Positions 1-7,765 of a stretch of 56,849 bases of DNA are shown in pieces. Made by a program: the position numbers and the translations under genes. A model generated the notes under the pieces. The model was given only the letters and a program-made list of their open reading frames with translations, had not been told where the DNA came from and did no database searches. Numbering within the stretch: the stretch's first letter is position 1; every line of letters starts with the position of its first letter. The stretch spans positions 1-56,849 of the forward strand of contig DFQY01000016.1 in the NCBI GenBank assembly GCA_002378005.1, written 5' to 3'. The DNA is from Flavobacteriales bacterium UBA3477 (lineage in GTDB: Bacteria; Bacteroidota; Bacteroidia; Flavobacteriales; Schleiferiaceae).

Positions 1-171
1 GGGGTTTTTGCAGGGAAATTGGACACGGTTATTCCTTTTGATAGTACAGAAAAATGGTCGTTGGCAGCAGGAGTGAACTATCGCTATACTTCGCCCTCCG
101 GGCACATGGGGCACATCACGCACAAGCAAGGCTGTATTGACGAAGTTCAGCGTTGGTGGTTAGATGCGTAG
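1..171 (+). CDS. alpha/beta-hydrolase family protein, C-terminal fragment
   Basis: A reading frame open from the left edge runs 56 codons to a TAG at 169-171, so only the C-terminus is present. The tail carries LDTVIPFD followed about 20 residues later by SGHMGH. This spacing resembles the acid loop (Asp) and the catalytic His loop at the end of alpha/beta hydrolases, so it may be a serine hydrolase or aminopeptidase-like enzyme. The nucleophile elbow lies outside the window, so the substrate and exact family cannot be given. The gene converges on gdhA, with a hairpin terminator between them. Confidence 0.5.
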   Translation, partial: GVFAGKLDTVIPFDSTEKWSLAAGVNYRYTSPSGHMGHITHKQGCIDEVQRWWLDA

Positions 172-196
172 ACTTCTAGGACTTATTGAAAAAAGA

Positions 197-219
197 ACGG
201 GCGCCCAGCGGGCGCCCGT
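197..219 (-). terminator. Rho-independent terminator of gdhA, possibly bidirectional
   Basis: A perfect 10-bp stem (ACGGGCGCCC / GGGCGCCCGT) has a 3-nt loop. Read on the minus strand it is followed by a T-rich run (TTCTTTTTTC), as expected for the end of gdhA. On the plus strand the tail is weaker (ACATTTT), but it could still stop the hydrolase transcript. Confidence 0.8.
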
Positions 220-242
220 ACATTTTAAAAAATTGGTCCTCC

Positions 243-1595
243 TTACACCACACCTTGATCTAGCATGGCATCCGCCACTTTCACAAAACCTGCAATGTTT
301 GCACCTTGTACGTAATCCACAGTACCATTTTCTTTGGTTCCATATTTCACACACGCCGCGTGGATATCTGTCATAATTCGGCCCAAGTGACCGTCTACCT
401 CTTCACGAGTCCAACTCATGCGAAGGCTGTTCTGGCTCATCTCCAAACCTGAAGTGGCTACACCACCCGCATTTGAAGCTTTACCTGGCGAGAACAATAC
501 GCCATTGCTTTGGAAGTGGTGCACCGCCTCTGGCGTACAAGGCATATTGGCACCTTCGCCAAGCGCCATCACGCCATTCGCAATCAACTTCTGGGCATCT
601 TCGCCCTTCAATTCGTTTTGAGTCGCACAAGGAAGAGCTACATCACACTTCACACCCCAAGGCGTGCCTTCGTGGAAAGTGATATTTGAGAACGCCTCTG
701 CAGCCTCAGAAATACGTCCGCGACGTACGTTCTTCAATTCCATAACAAACTCCAATTGCTCACGGCTCATTCCGCCCTCGCAAACGATATGACCTGAAGA
801 ATCGCTAAGGGTAAGCACAGAACCACCTAATTCCATCACTTTTTCAGCAGCAAACTGGGCCACATTACCCGATCCTGAGATCACGACATTCTTACCCGCA
901 ATGCTTTGCCCTTTCGTAGCTAACATCTCACGAGTAAAGTATACGGTACCGTAACCCGTTGCCTCTGGACGGATCAAAGACCCTCCCCATGACAAGCTCT
1001 TACCGGTTAGGACACCTGTAAACTCATTACGAATACGCTTGTATTGACCAAACATAAATCCAATCTCACGACCACCAACACCGATATCACCGGCAGGTAC
1101 ATCCGTGTCCGCCCCAATGTGGCGGGACAATTCGGTCATGAAGCTCTGGCAGAAACGCATCACTTCGGCATCCGACTTGCCTTTGGGATCAAAGTTCGAT
1201 CCACCCTTACCACCGCCCATAGGCAATGTGGTCAAGGCGTTTTTAAAGATTTGCTCGAAGCCCAAGAATTTCAACACGCTCAAGTTTACGGTCGGGTGGA
1301 AACGCAAGCCTCCTTTGTAGGGGCCGATAGCGCTGTTATATTCCACGCGGTATCCTTTGTTGACGTGTACATTGCCTGCGTCGTCGGTCCATGGCACGCG
1401 GAACATAATGGTACGTTCCGGCTCCACGATTCGCTCGAGTAAGCTTTTTCCTTTGTACTTCGGATTGTTTTCGATGAAGGGAATTACAGATTCTGCAACT
1501 TCCTGTACCGCCTGCATAAATTCAGGCTCGTTTGGGTTGGCGGCTTCGACCTTTGCAACAAATGCATCGATGAGGCCTTGGTACTGGCTCGACAT
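243..1595 (-). CDS. gdhA: NADP-type glutamate dehydrogenase
   Basis: This 450-residue protein matches the hexameric GdhA family in length and sequence. It interconverts 2-oxoglutarate plus ammonium and glutamate in the cytoplasm. The glutamate-binding/catalytic region is clear (YKGGLRFHP near residue 90, PMGGGKGGSNF with the catalytic Lys near 128), followed by the dinucleotide fold (SGSGNVAQF near 240). I chose the ATG at 1593-1595 (MSSQYQ). An upstream in-frame ATG would add 29 residues that do not look like GdhA and would place translation upstream of the likely promoter at 1627-1634. It lies downstream of dprA on the same strand, with 65 bp between them. NADP preference is assumed from the subfamily, not read directly. 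Confidence 0.96.
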   Translation of the reverse strand: MSSQYQGLIDAFVAKVEAANPNEPEFMQAVQEVAESVIPFIENNPKYKGKSLLERIVEPERTIMFRVPWTDDAGNVHVNKGYRVEYNSAIGPYKGGLRFHPTVNLSVLKFLGFEQIFKNALTTLPMGGGKGGSNFDPKGKSDAEVMRFCQSFMTELSRHIGADTDVPAGDIGVGGREIGFMFGQYKRIRNEFTGVLTGKSLSWGGSLIRPEATGYGTVYFTREMLATKGQSIAGKNVVISGSGNVAQFAAEKVMELGGSVLTLSDSSGHIVCEGGMSREQLEFVMELKNVRRGRISEAAEAFSNITFHEGTPWGVKCDVALPCATQNELKGEDAQKLIANGVMALGEGANMPCTPEAVHHFQSNGVLFSPGKASNAGGVATSGLEMSQNSLRMSWTREEVDGHLGRIMTDIHAACVKYGTKENGTVDYVQGANIAGFVKVADAMLDQGVV

Positions 1596-1626
1596 TTTGT
1601 CTGTATGTATTGATAGGTTTTCATAG

Positions 1627-1634
1627 CAAATGTA
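1627..1634 (-). promoter_or_regulatory. Bacteroidota -7 promoter element of gdhA
   Basis: On the minus strand the sequence is TACATTTG, an exact match to the TAnnTTTG -7 element of the Bacteroidota primary sigma factor. It lies 31 nt before the gdhA ATG and inside the dprA-gdhA gap. No TTG lies at the expected -33 distance. It supports the shorter gdhA start. Confidence 0.6.
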
Positions 1635-1660
1635 GAACAAAACCCAACTAGTGAATAAAA

Positions 1661-2725
1661 TCAAAGAACAGTTTTCCGACAATACGTATCTGGCCCTACT
1701 TGCTCAATAAAATCCAAATCAATCAAAGTTCTTAAACCCTTAAAAATACTGGACTTTTGTTGGTTTAATCGATAAGAAATATGGTCCAATTTTACCCTCC
1801 TTCCGTGCGGAAATAAGCTTAAAATCTCTGCCTCCAGCAATGCGCCCTTACCTAAAATCTCGTCATTTTTTCGCCACATCGGATAAAAACGCGGTGCAAA
1901 GTCCTCCCAACGCACCAACGCACTGGCTATTTCGTCGGCAATCAACGCGTTAGGTCCCTCGCTCATGGGCATGTTTGTCGCGCCCGGCAGGGCAAAAACC
2001 TCCCTCCCATAATGAAAGGCTTGGTTGGCGGTGATTAGGGCGCCACTCTTTCGCGCAGCCTCCAACACCAGGGTCGCCAAACTCGCCCCAGCAATGAGTC
2101 GGTTGCGCACGGGGAAGGTGTGTCGCTCCGGCTGCTGCGAAAAGGGTTGTTCTGTGAAATACCCCCCACCGCCTTGAACTATTTCCTTGGCAAGGTTCAG
2201 ATGCCGGCGTGGGGTGAAGTGGTTCATCCCCCCGGCGAGAAAGGCGGTGGTCGTGGCGCCCACATCCAGTGCCGCCTGATGAACGGCAGCGTCAATACCC
2301 AGGGCAAGGCCACTTGTAAAATTTATAGGGTATTCGCTAAGGTGGATCGTCAGTTCTCGAGCCGCACAGAGTCCATATTGCGTGGGCTTTCGGGTTCCGA
2401 CGACGGCGAGGGGAATTTTAAACAGTGGCCATTGGCCTCGACCCATAATGGCCATGGGCGGGTCTGGGAGCTCCTTGAGCATGGAAGGATAACGGGGGTC
2501 GTTGAAACAAGTTATCAAATACCCTTCCCGTTGGGCATTACAGGTTTCGGCTTGCGCGAGTTGCTGGGCTCGTTCCCAATCGCGCGGCGCAGGAAAGACC
2601 GAGAGTAGAGCCTTTTCGAATTGATTCTCAAGAGTTAAGACTTCGGGCGGCAAGGAGGTAATCCATTGCTTCTTTTTTGCGTTAGTAGTAGAACGGAAGA
2701 AATGCAGGCACAATAAGGGTTTCAT
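1661..2725 (-). CDS. dprA: DNA-processing protein DprA
   Basis: A 354-residue protein with the DprA/Smf Rossmann-like core: VVGTRKPTQYG near residue 110, SGLALGIDAAVHQ, then FPVRNRLIAG and ARKSGALITA. The last ~60 residues (EAEILSLFPHGRRVKLDHIS and onward) fit the DprA winged-helix domain. DprA binds incoming single-stranded DNA and loads RecA during natural transformation. It is widely conserved, so its presence alone does not show competence. Its start is separated from a divergent HU-like/SPOR gene by 95 bp. The minus-strand sequence TAACCTTG four bases before the ATG is a 7/8 match to the -7 element, so the leader may be very short. Confidence 0.95.
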   Translation of the reverse strand: MKPLLCLHFFRSTTNAKKKQWITSLPPEVLTLENQFEKALLSVFPAPRDWERAQQLAQAETCNAQREGYLITCFNDPRYPSMLKELPDPPMAIMGRGQWPLFKIPLAVVGTRKPTQYGLCAARELTIHLSEYPINFTSGLALGIDAAVHQAALDVGATTTAFLAGGMNHFTPRRHLNLAKEIVQGGGGYFTEQPFSQQPERHTFPVRNRLIAGASLATLVLEAARKSGALITANQAFHYGREVFALPGATNMPMSEGPNALIADEIASALVRWEDFAPRFYPMWRKNDEILGKGALLEAEILSLFPHGRRVKLDHISYRLNQQKSSIFKGLRTLIDLDFIEQVGPDTYCRKTVL

Positions 2726-2746
2726 GGCACAAGGTTATTAACAGGT

Positions 2747-2799
2747 TGTGTATAAAAACTACATCCCTTGCGCGAGATGATAAAAAGGAGTTATCCACA
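2747..2799. promoter_or_regulatory. Pair of DnaA-box-like 9-mers
   Basis: Two sites match the strict DnaA-box consensus TTWTNCACA. TTATACACA is on the minus strand at 2747-2755, and TTATCCACA is on the plus strand at 2791-2799. They lie 35 bp apart, in opposite orientation, in an AT-rich 95-bp gap between dprA and the HU-like/SPOR gene. They could reflect DnaA control of one or both promoters or a DnaA reservoir. A replication origin cannot be claimed from two boxes. Confidence 0.4.
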
Positions 2800-2820
2800 C
2801 TTTTTGCAAATTTGTAAGTA

Positions 2821-3759
2821 ATGCAGATTGAATCCATTATCATACAACGACTTACAGAGCGCGGACGCTTACAGATCCCTTCTTGGGGCACGTTCTACCT
2901 CATGGAAAAACCGGCCCGCTGGGATGCTGTAACAAATACAGCTTTCCCGAGAGGTAAGTATGTCGGATTCACTCCCTCGAATACCACGACCGAGAATTCT
3001 TTGTTGCCCGCTGTGATGAAGCAAATGCGCTGCACCATGGAAATGGCAGAAAGCTGGATCGCCCGCAAGGTGAACCAGTGGCAGAGCACGTTGGATTCTG
3101 GAAGCATCTTGTTGCTGCAAGGGCTAGGCTCTTTCAGGAAGAATGGCGCCTTTGTGGCTGAGAAGAACAACCAGTTTGACCACCATTCTTTTGGATTCTC
3201 GACTGTAATGCTGCACGCGTTGAACGAACCAAGCGCATTGGAGACGAAAGTAGCCGCGAGCTTGAAAATAGTCACCGAGCAGCGCTCAGAAGGTTTGAAA
3301 GTGTGGCGTAAGGCCGCTGTTGCAGCAGCCATTACCACCTTGGTTACCTTGGGTGTGTATCAGAGCGACCTGCACACGGAGATGGCTGGCTGGTTTGCAC
3401 CGGGGCGCAGCATAGAATTGGACCATAGCGATCGTCAGCCTTCTACTCCGAGTATCATTGAAGCACCTACGGAGGAAGAAATTGAAGCTGTAGCAAGTAC
3501 TCCATCGCAAACACCAACAATCGTACGCAAGGCCACGGCCACAAAAAAGTATTACATCGTGGTGGGTTCTTTTAAGATCGAGGACAATGCCACCACGTTG
3601 GCTGCGGAACTAAAAGCCGATGGTATGAATGTGAGTATTCTACCTGGATCTTTGATGAAGGTAGGCATTGGAAATTACCTCTCTAGAGAGGCGGCGAAGC
3701 AAGATCTTGCTCAGATCCAAAGCAGCATCAACCAACACGCTTGGATTTACGCCTACTAA
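2821..3759 (+). CDS. HU-like (CCDC81-type) and SPOR domain membrane protein
   Basis: A 312-residue protein. Residues ~1-130 resemble the two HU-related domains seen in Bacteroidota SPOR proteins (GRLQIPSWGTFYL, then LLQGLGSFRKNG). A single transmembrane segment sits near residues 163-180 (AAVAAAITTLVTLGVY). After a Pro/Thr/Glu-rich linker there is a C-terminal SPOR domain (~240-312; YYIVVGSFKIEDNATTLA to the end). SPOR domains bind denuded peptidoglycan at division sites, so the predicted topology is a cytoplasmic HU-like part and a periplasmic SPOR part. A link between nucleoid or DNA and the septum is an inference. The start follows the near-match -7 element CAAATTTG by only six bases, suggesting a short leader. 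Confidence 0.75.
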   Translation: MQIESIIIQRLTERGRLQIPSWGTFYLMEKPARWDAVTNTAFPRGKYVGFTPSNTTTENSLLPAVMKQMRCTMEMAESWIARKVNQWQSTLDSGSILLLQGLGSFRKNGAFVAEKNNQFDHHSFGFSTVMLHALNEPSALETKVAASLKIVTEQRSEGLKVWRKAAVAAAITTLVTLGVYQSDLHTEMAGWFAPGRSIELDHSDRQPSTPSIIEAPTEEEIEAVASTPSQTPTIVRKATATKKYYIVVGSFKIEDNATTLAAELKADGMNVSILPGSLMKVGIGNYLSREAAKQDLAQIQSSINQHAWIYAY

Positions 3760-3784
3760 AAGGCATCTCCTAAGGCGCATCCCC

Positions 3785-3792
3785 TACCTTTG
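3785..3792 (+). promoter_or_regulatory. -7 promoter element of the thioesterase gene
   Basis: TACCTTTG matches TAnnTTTG exactly and lies 19 nt before the ATG at 3812, 26 bp after the preceding stop. It supports the 3812 start over in-frame upstream starts inside the SPOR gene. Confidence 0.6.
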
Positions 3793-3811
3793 TGGTAATA
3801 AATGGACCCTC

Positions 3812-4348
3812 ATGGCACAAGGAAAAACTCCTCAGAATAGTCTTTCGGTGATGACACAAATCGTTCTACCGAACGACACGAATACGTTGAACAACCTTTT
3901 CGGAGGACAGCTGCTCAGCTGGATGGATCGCTGTTGTGCAATTGCCGCACACCGCCACTGTAAGGAGACTGTGGTGACTTCAACCATCAATAATGTGGCT
4001 TTTAAAAACCCTATTCCCCATGGTGCTATTGTGACCATTGAGGCAAAAGTGAGCCGCGCTTTTTCATCCTCCATGGAAGTCATAGCAGATGTGTATTTGG
4101 AGTCTAAAGGCCCAGGTGAACCCAGAGTGAAAGCAAACGAAGGTATCTTCACGTTTGTGGCCGTAGATGGATTGGGACGTCCTGTGAAAATCCCAAGCAT
4201 CACCCCAGAAACAGAGCTTGAAAAAGAGCGTTATGCAGCAGCGTTGCGTCGACGCCAATTGGCCTTGATCATCGCGGGTAAGATGGACCCTAGCGACGCC
4301 ACAGAACTCAAGGCGCTGTTTTATCCTTCAGCATCTGCCGAGCAATAA
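3812..4348 (+). CDS. Acyl-CoA thioesterase, hotdog fold
   Basis: This 178-residue protein resembles the hotdog-fold acyl-CoA thioesterase family (YciA/BACH-like). It should hydrolyse acyl-CoA to free acid and CoA in the cytoplasm. Characteristic segments are NTLNNLFGGQLLSWMD near residues 23-40, followed by the core strands around ATVTIEA-like VTIEAKVSRAFSSSMEV and FTFVAVDGLGRPV. The Asn and Asp in the first segment are in the position of the family's catalytic residues. The start is set by the upstream -7 element. Its last 41 bases overlap the 3' end of the convergent glycosyltransferase gene. Chain-length specificity cannot be read. Confidence 0.85.
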   Translation: MAQGKTPQNSLSVMTQIVLPNDTNTLNNLFGGQLLSWMDRCCAIAAHRHCKETVVTSTINNVAFKNPIPHGAIVTIEAKVSRAFSSSMEVIADVYLESKGPGEPRVKANEGIFTFVAVDGLGRPVKIPSITPETELEKERYAAALRRRQLALIIAGKMDPSDATELKALFYPSASAEQ

Positions 4349-5276
4349 CAGCAATTTCCTCTACCGGGAACTTTTTCATTGGATTGCGCTGCCACCAATG
4401 GATCTTTCCGTGCTTGCTGATGGGCGAACGTCCTTTCGTAATGATTTGACTTTGGGCCGAATATTGCGGCCATGGCGCGAAGCCTAAGCTAGGGTGCGTA
4501 GCGCCCCAAAGACTGATGAGCGGGCGTTTGAAGTTTGCCGCAGCATGCATAAAACCAGTATCACCACTGATGACCAAGGCCGCCTCTTTTACCAGCGCCA
4601 TACCTTCAATGATGGTGGTGGTTCCGCAATAATTGGACACCCCAGAACCCAAAGGCTGCTCCAAGCTCTCCCCGATGCCCGCCTCTTCAGGTCCCCCCAC
4701 CAAGGCGATGGGTAATTCCAGTTTCAGTAACTCGCGAATGGCCGAACGCCACTGGTCGTAATTCAATCGCTTTCCGGCGTAGGCTCCTCCGATCACCACC
4801 GCGATATAGGGTCCTTCCGGTAAGGTTAATGTTGTTTTTGGTAGGACCAATTCCGCCTGCGCCTCTTCCTCATTCTGCAACAAAGTCTGCGCCGCCTTAA
4901 AATAACGAGATACCACAGAATCTAGGGCAAACCTTTGACCAAAAGCCAGCAACAGCGCACGACGTAAATACGGCTTCTCGTAGGTCAACACCTTCGCCTT
5001 CAGCCCACGCGTCCATCGCTTAGATTTCGAGGTTCCCTGTAAGTCCAAAACCGCGGTAAAATTGGACCCATGTGCTCCAATCTTCACCCTATCTTTCTCC
5101 CAAGAATGTACCTCCGACACGCCTGGCAAACACAAAGCCACCGAGCGGTAGGCATCCTTACACAACAAAGAAACTTCGTAGCCTTCGTGATGTAATTGGG
5201 CCACCACAGGCGCCACCAATACCAAATCACCGATGGCGGACAATCGAACCACTAAAATGGAAGGTGATGAACTCAT
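4308..5276 (-). CDS. Glycosyltransferase family 9 (heptosyltransferase-like)
   Basis: A 322-residue protein with the GT9 N-terminus (ILVVRLSAIGDLVLVAPVV) and the GT9 nucleotide-sugar site in the C-terminal half (ALVISGDTGFMHAAANF, then LISLWGATHP). GT9 enzymes add heptose or other sugars to the LPS core on the inner face of the cytoplasmic membrane. In Bacteroidota the donor sugar is often unknown. The ATG abuts the stop of the upstream DUF6427-like gene, so the two are probably cotranscribed. The 3' end overlaps the convergent thioesterase gene by 41 bp. Confidence 0.88.
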   Translation of the reverse strand: MSSSPSILVVRLSAIGDLVLVAPVVAQLHHEGYEVSLLCKDAYRSVALCLPGVSEVHSWEKDRVKIGAHGSNFTAVLDLQGTSKSKRWTRGLKAKVLTYEKPYLRRALLLAFGQRFALDSVVSRYFKAAQTLLQNEEEAQAELVLPKTTLTLPEGPYIAVVIGGAYAGKRLNYDQWRSAIRELLKLELPIALVGGPEEAGIGESLEQPLGSGVSNYCGTTTIIEGMALVKEAALVISGDTGFMHAAANFKRPLISLWGATHPSLGFAPWPQYSAQSQIITKGRSPISKHGKIHWWQRNPMKKFPVEEIAVIARQMLKDKTAP

Positions 5277-6143
5277 TTACCAAGGAATCACGTCGTAGTG
5301 CGAGATTAGAACAAAGGTAAGCACCAAGAAAAAGAGCGCCTCGGATAATCGGTCACGCTTAAAATATCGCAAGCCGTTGGCCAAATGATAACTCAATCCC
5401 AAAATACAGATCGCCGTACCAAAATAAGAGCCCAGCCACCAGCCTAAGGAACCGCCGCCAGCTACGAAAATACCGGCCACAATGGCGCGTGATTTATTCT
5501 TTTGATTCGCTTTCAAATACGATGGTACCAATTTAAAACTAGCGATGACGGACAACCCCATCGGTAAGGCCCACCAACTCAGAGGAGCATTAGCTAATGC
5601 AACATGGGCCACTTCTTCACCCGCTAAGAAATAGGTCAAAGGCGCCGTGACCATAAACCAAGCTAATAGCCATTGCAGTATCGTTTTAACCTTCACTCCC
5701 CCGCTCAAGAGCCAAATCATCAGGATCGTACCCATATAGTACAGCGCTTCTTGGGTGAGCCAAAGCGAGGCCAGTGCTGTTATTGTTCCACTGTGCAATA
5801 CCGACAGCACCGAACCTTTCCTTTTATGATATTCCGCGAGGTGCCAATTCAGTTCCACCATCAACACATAAAACAACAACGTACTAATCTCGAACTCCAC
5901 GCTCCAATACAGCGCCAATACCAAAAAGGTCATAAACCTCAATGCGCTTGACTTAATCACCCAGCGATCGCGCAACAAAGTCCAGGACAGCCAAAGCCAA
6001 AGAGCACCTAGTCCAAAGCTCAATGCTACCTCTTGCCAAGACCCAATTCCAGCCGACCAATGCACCGCAAATACAACCAGGGCCGCAGCAAAAACTCGGA
6101 TTCCGGAGTACGCGTCAAACTTTCTGAAATAGCTAAGAAGCAT
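5277..6143 (-). CDS. DUF6427-like polytopic membrane protein
   Basis: A 288-residue, strongly hydrophobic protein with about seven to nine predicted membrane segments and no signal peptide or catalytic motif I recognise. It begins MLLSYFRKFDAYSG. The N-terminal pattern, size and location between a purD neighbourhood and the small DUF6341-like gene fit the Bacteroidota DUF6427 family. That assignment is from memory of synteny and is moderately secure. Its function is unknown. It is read away from the small membrane-protein gene at 6186 across a 42-bp gap and runs directly into the GT9 gene (stop and start adjacent), suggesting an envelope role. Confidence 0.65.
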   Translation of the reverse strand: MLLSYFRKFDAYSGIRVFAAALVVFAVHWSAGIGSWQEVALSFGLGALWLWLSWTLLRDRWVIKSSALRFMTFLVLALYWSVEFEISTLLFYVLMVELNWHLAEYHKRKGSVLSVLHSGTITALASLWLTQEALYYMGTILMIWLLSGGVKVKTILQWLLAWFMVTAPLTYFLAGEEVAHVALANAPLSWWALPMGLSVIASFKLVPSYLKANQKNKSRAIVAGIFVAGGGSLGWWLGSYFGTAICILGLSYHLANGLRYFKRDRLSEALFFLVLTFVLISHYDVIPW

Positions 6144-6185
6144 CAGGTTTTTTGTTTTATTTTAGCCGCTCTAAACGCTCGTGCT

Positions 6186-6353
6186 ATGTTAAGAAATTTC
6201 TTTGAAGGCCTTGGTGATTTTTTCCAAGCAACATTCAAAATACTTCCTTTCGCAGGTGATACTGTGAACAGACTCTTTATGCTAGTCATTGCTGGTGGTT
6301 TGATTTACTGGATCATCCAGATGAGAAAACACAAAGCAAACGGCGAAGCTTAA
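6186..6353 (+). CDS. Small DUF6341-like membrane protein
   Basis: A 55-residue protein: an amphipathic N-terminus (MLRNFFEGLGDFFQ), one membrane helix near residues 30-46 (LFMLVIAGGLIYWIIQM) and a short basic tail ending KANGEA. Flavobacterial DUF6341 proteins have the same layout and the same position next to a DUF6427 gene and purD. I chose the ATG at 6186. In-frame starts further upstream would overlap the divergent gene. The near-match -7 element TATTTTAG sits at 6158-6165. A strong terminator follows. The function is unknown; a small membrane adaptor is possible. Confidence 0.7.
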   Translation: MLRNFFEGLGDFFQATFKILPFAGDTVNRLFMLVIAGGLIYWIIQMRKHKANGEA

Positions 6354-6371
6354 TTGCGAAGACTTTTAATG

Positions 6372-6399
6372 AAAAGCCCCGGCTCACGCCGGGGCTTTT
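6372..6399. terminator. Bidirectional Rho-independent terminator
   Basis: A perfect 12-bp stem (AAAAGCCCCGGC / GCCGGGGCTTTT) with a TCAC loop has T-runs on both strands. It lies between the convergent ends of the small membrane-protein gene and purD and can serve both. Confidence 0.92.
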
Positions 6400-6440
6400 T
6401 GTTTATGGGTTTTGGGGGGCTCGCTCCGCTCGCCCTTTAA

Positions 6441-7712
6441 TTACAAATCAAATCCAATATCCTTGCGGAAGTTCATCCCCTCGAAGCTCACCTCAGCAAT
6501 AGAAGCATAACTCTTGGCCAAAGCCTCATCCTTATCTGCACCGAAGCTGGTAAAGGCCATCACTCGGCCTCCGTTCGTCACCACTTCATCCGTACCCTTG
6601 GTACCTGCATGGTAGACCGTCGTAGCCTTAAAATCACGCAAACCTGAGATAACATCTCCTTTTTTATAGGCTTCTGGGTATCCACCGGCCACTACCATGA
6701 CCGTAGTAGCAGTTTGAGGGTTGACCTGAAGATCTACTTCGTCCAATGTCCCTTCGTGCATGGCAACGAACAAATCAACAAGGTCGCTCTCCAAGCGTGG
6801 GATCACAACCTCTGTTTCCGGGTCGCCCATGCGTACATTGTATTCAATAACCTTTGGTCCTTTGCTCGTATTGATCAATCCAAAGAAAACAAATCCCTGG
6901 TATGGAAGGTTGTCTTTGACTAAGCCTTTAATAGTCGGCTCGATAATTTCCTTAAGCGTGCGCTCGCGAAGTGCAGCGTCGAAAAATGGCACTGGGCTCA
7001 CCGCTCCCATACCACCGGTATTCAAACCCGTATCGCCCTCACTGATACGCTTATAATCCTTTGCCTCAGGTAGAATAACATATCCGCCTTGACCGTCTGT
7101 CAACGCAAAAATGCTGAACTCAATACCGGCTAGGAACTCCTCAATAACTACGCGAGAGGAGGCATCGCCAAATTTGGCATCCACCAACATATTCTTGAGC
7201 TCCTCTTTAGCCTCATCAAGGTCTTCAATGATCAATACACCCTTTCCTGCTGCGAGACCATCCGCCTTCAATACATAAGGCGCGTCCAAGGTCTCCAAAA
7301 AGGCTTGACCTTCTGCCAAAGTATCTTTCGTAAAAGTTTGGTAGGCTGCAGTAGGAATGTTGTGACGCATCATAAACTCCTTCGCAAAATCTTTAGAGCC
7401 CTCGAGCTCTGCCGCCGCCTGACGTGGACCTACGACGATGAGGTTCGATAGGGCTGCATCAGCTTTCAAACCGTCGTGCACGCCGGCCACCAATGGCGCT
7501 TCCGGACCGATAACCACGATATCTATGGCATTGGCTTTTACAAAGGCGCCCACCTCAGCAGCATCTTCAATATTCATCGCAACGTTTTCGCCCAGTTGAT
7601 GCGTTCCAGCGTTTCCAGGTGCGATAAACAGCTTGCCCAATTTCGGACTTTGAGAAATCTTATGAGATAATGCGTGCTCGCGACCGCCCGAGCCTAAAAC
7701 CAATACGTTCAT
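6441..7712 (-). CDS. purD: Phosphoribosylamine-glycine ligase
   Basis: A 423-residue protein matching PurD in length. PurD joins glycine to 5-phosphoribosylamine with ATP in the second step of purine synthesis. Visible features are the N-terminal VLGSGGREHALS, the ATP-grasp domain (~100-325; KADGLAAGKGVLI, LNTGGMGAVSPVPF, EYNVRMGDPETEV) and the C-terminal domain with VVAGGYPEAYKKGD. It lies downstream of the prenyl synthase gene on the same strand but has its own promoter in the 53-bp gap. A strong terminator follows. Confidence 0.97.
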   Translation of the reverse strand: MNVLVLGSGGREHALSHKISQSPKLGKLFIAPGNAGTHQLGENVAMNIEDAAEVGAFVKANAIDIVVIGPEAPLVAGVHDGLKADAALSNLIVVGPRQAAAELEGSKDFAKEFMMRHNIPTAAYQTFTKDTLAEGQAFLETLDAPYVLKADGLAAGKGVLIIEDLDEAKEELKNMLVDAKFGDASSRVVIEEFLAGIEFSIFALTDGQGGYVILPEAKDYKRISEGDTGLNTGGMGAVSPVPFFDAALRERTLKEIIEPTIKGLVKDNLPYQGFVFFGLINTSKGPKVIEYNVRMGDPETEVVIPRLESDLVDLFVAMHEGTLDEVDLQVNPQTATTVMVVAGGYPEAYKKGDVISGLRDFKATTVYHAGTKGTDEVVTNGGRVMAFTSFGADKDEALAKSYASIAEVSFEGMNFRKDIGFDL

Positions 7713-7734
7713 AAAAGTGTGTGTTTACAAGGGT

Positions 7735-7765
7735 CAAAAATAACCCGAAAAGATGGGGGAATCAA
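7735..7765 (-). promoter_or_regulatory. Complete promoter of purD (-33 TTG and -7 TATTTTTG)
   Basis: On the minus strand TTG (7763-7765) is separated by 20 bp from TATTTTTG (7735-7742), matching the Bacteroidota TTG-N(19-21)-TAnnTTTG promoter. It fills the gap between the prenyl synthase stop and the purD start, leaving a 22-nt leader region. It suggests purD is transcribed separately from the secA-to-prenyl synthase group. Confidence 0.7.

Noticed and set aside
1044..1442. 132-codon plus-strand frame opposite gdhA
   Set aside because: Antisense shadow; gdhA is unambiguous on the other strand.
4308..4348. 41-bp convergent overlap of thioesterase and glycosyltransferase genes
   Set aside because: Checked as a possible frameshift or wrong stop; both C-termini look normal, so it is just an overlap.
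6415..6438. GGGCTCGCTCCGCTCGCCC repeat-like sequence after the purD terminator
   Set aside because: It looks like a REP-type element with arms GGGC/GCCC, but I found no second copy in the window, so a repeat cannot be claimed.
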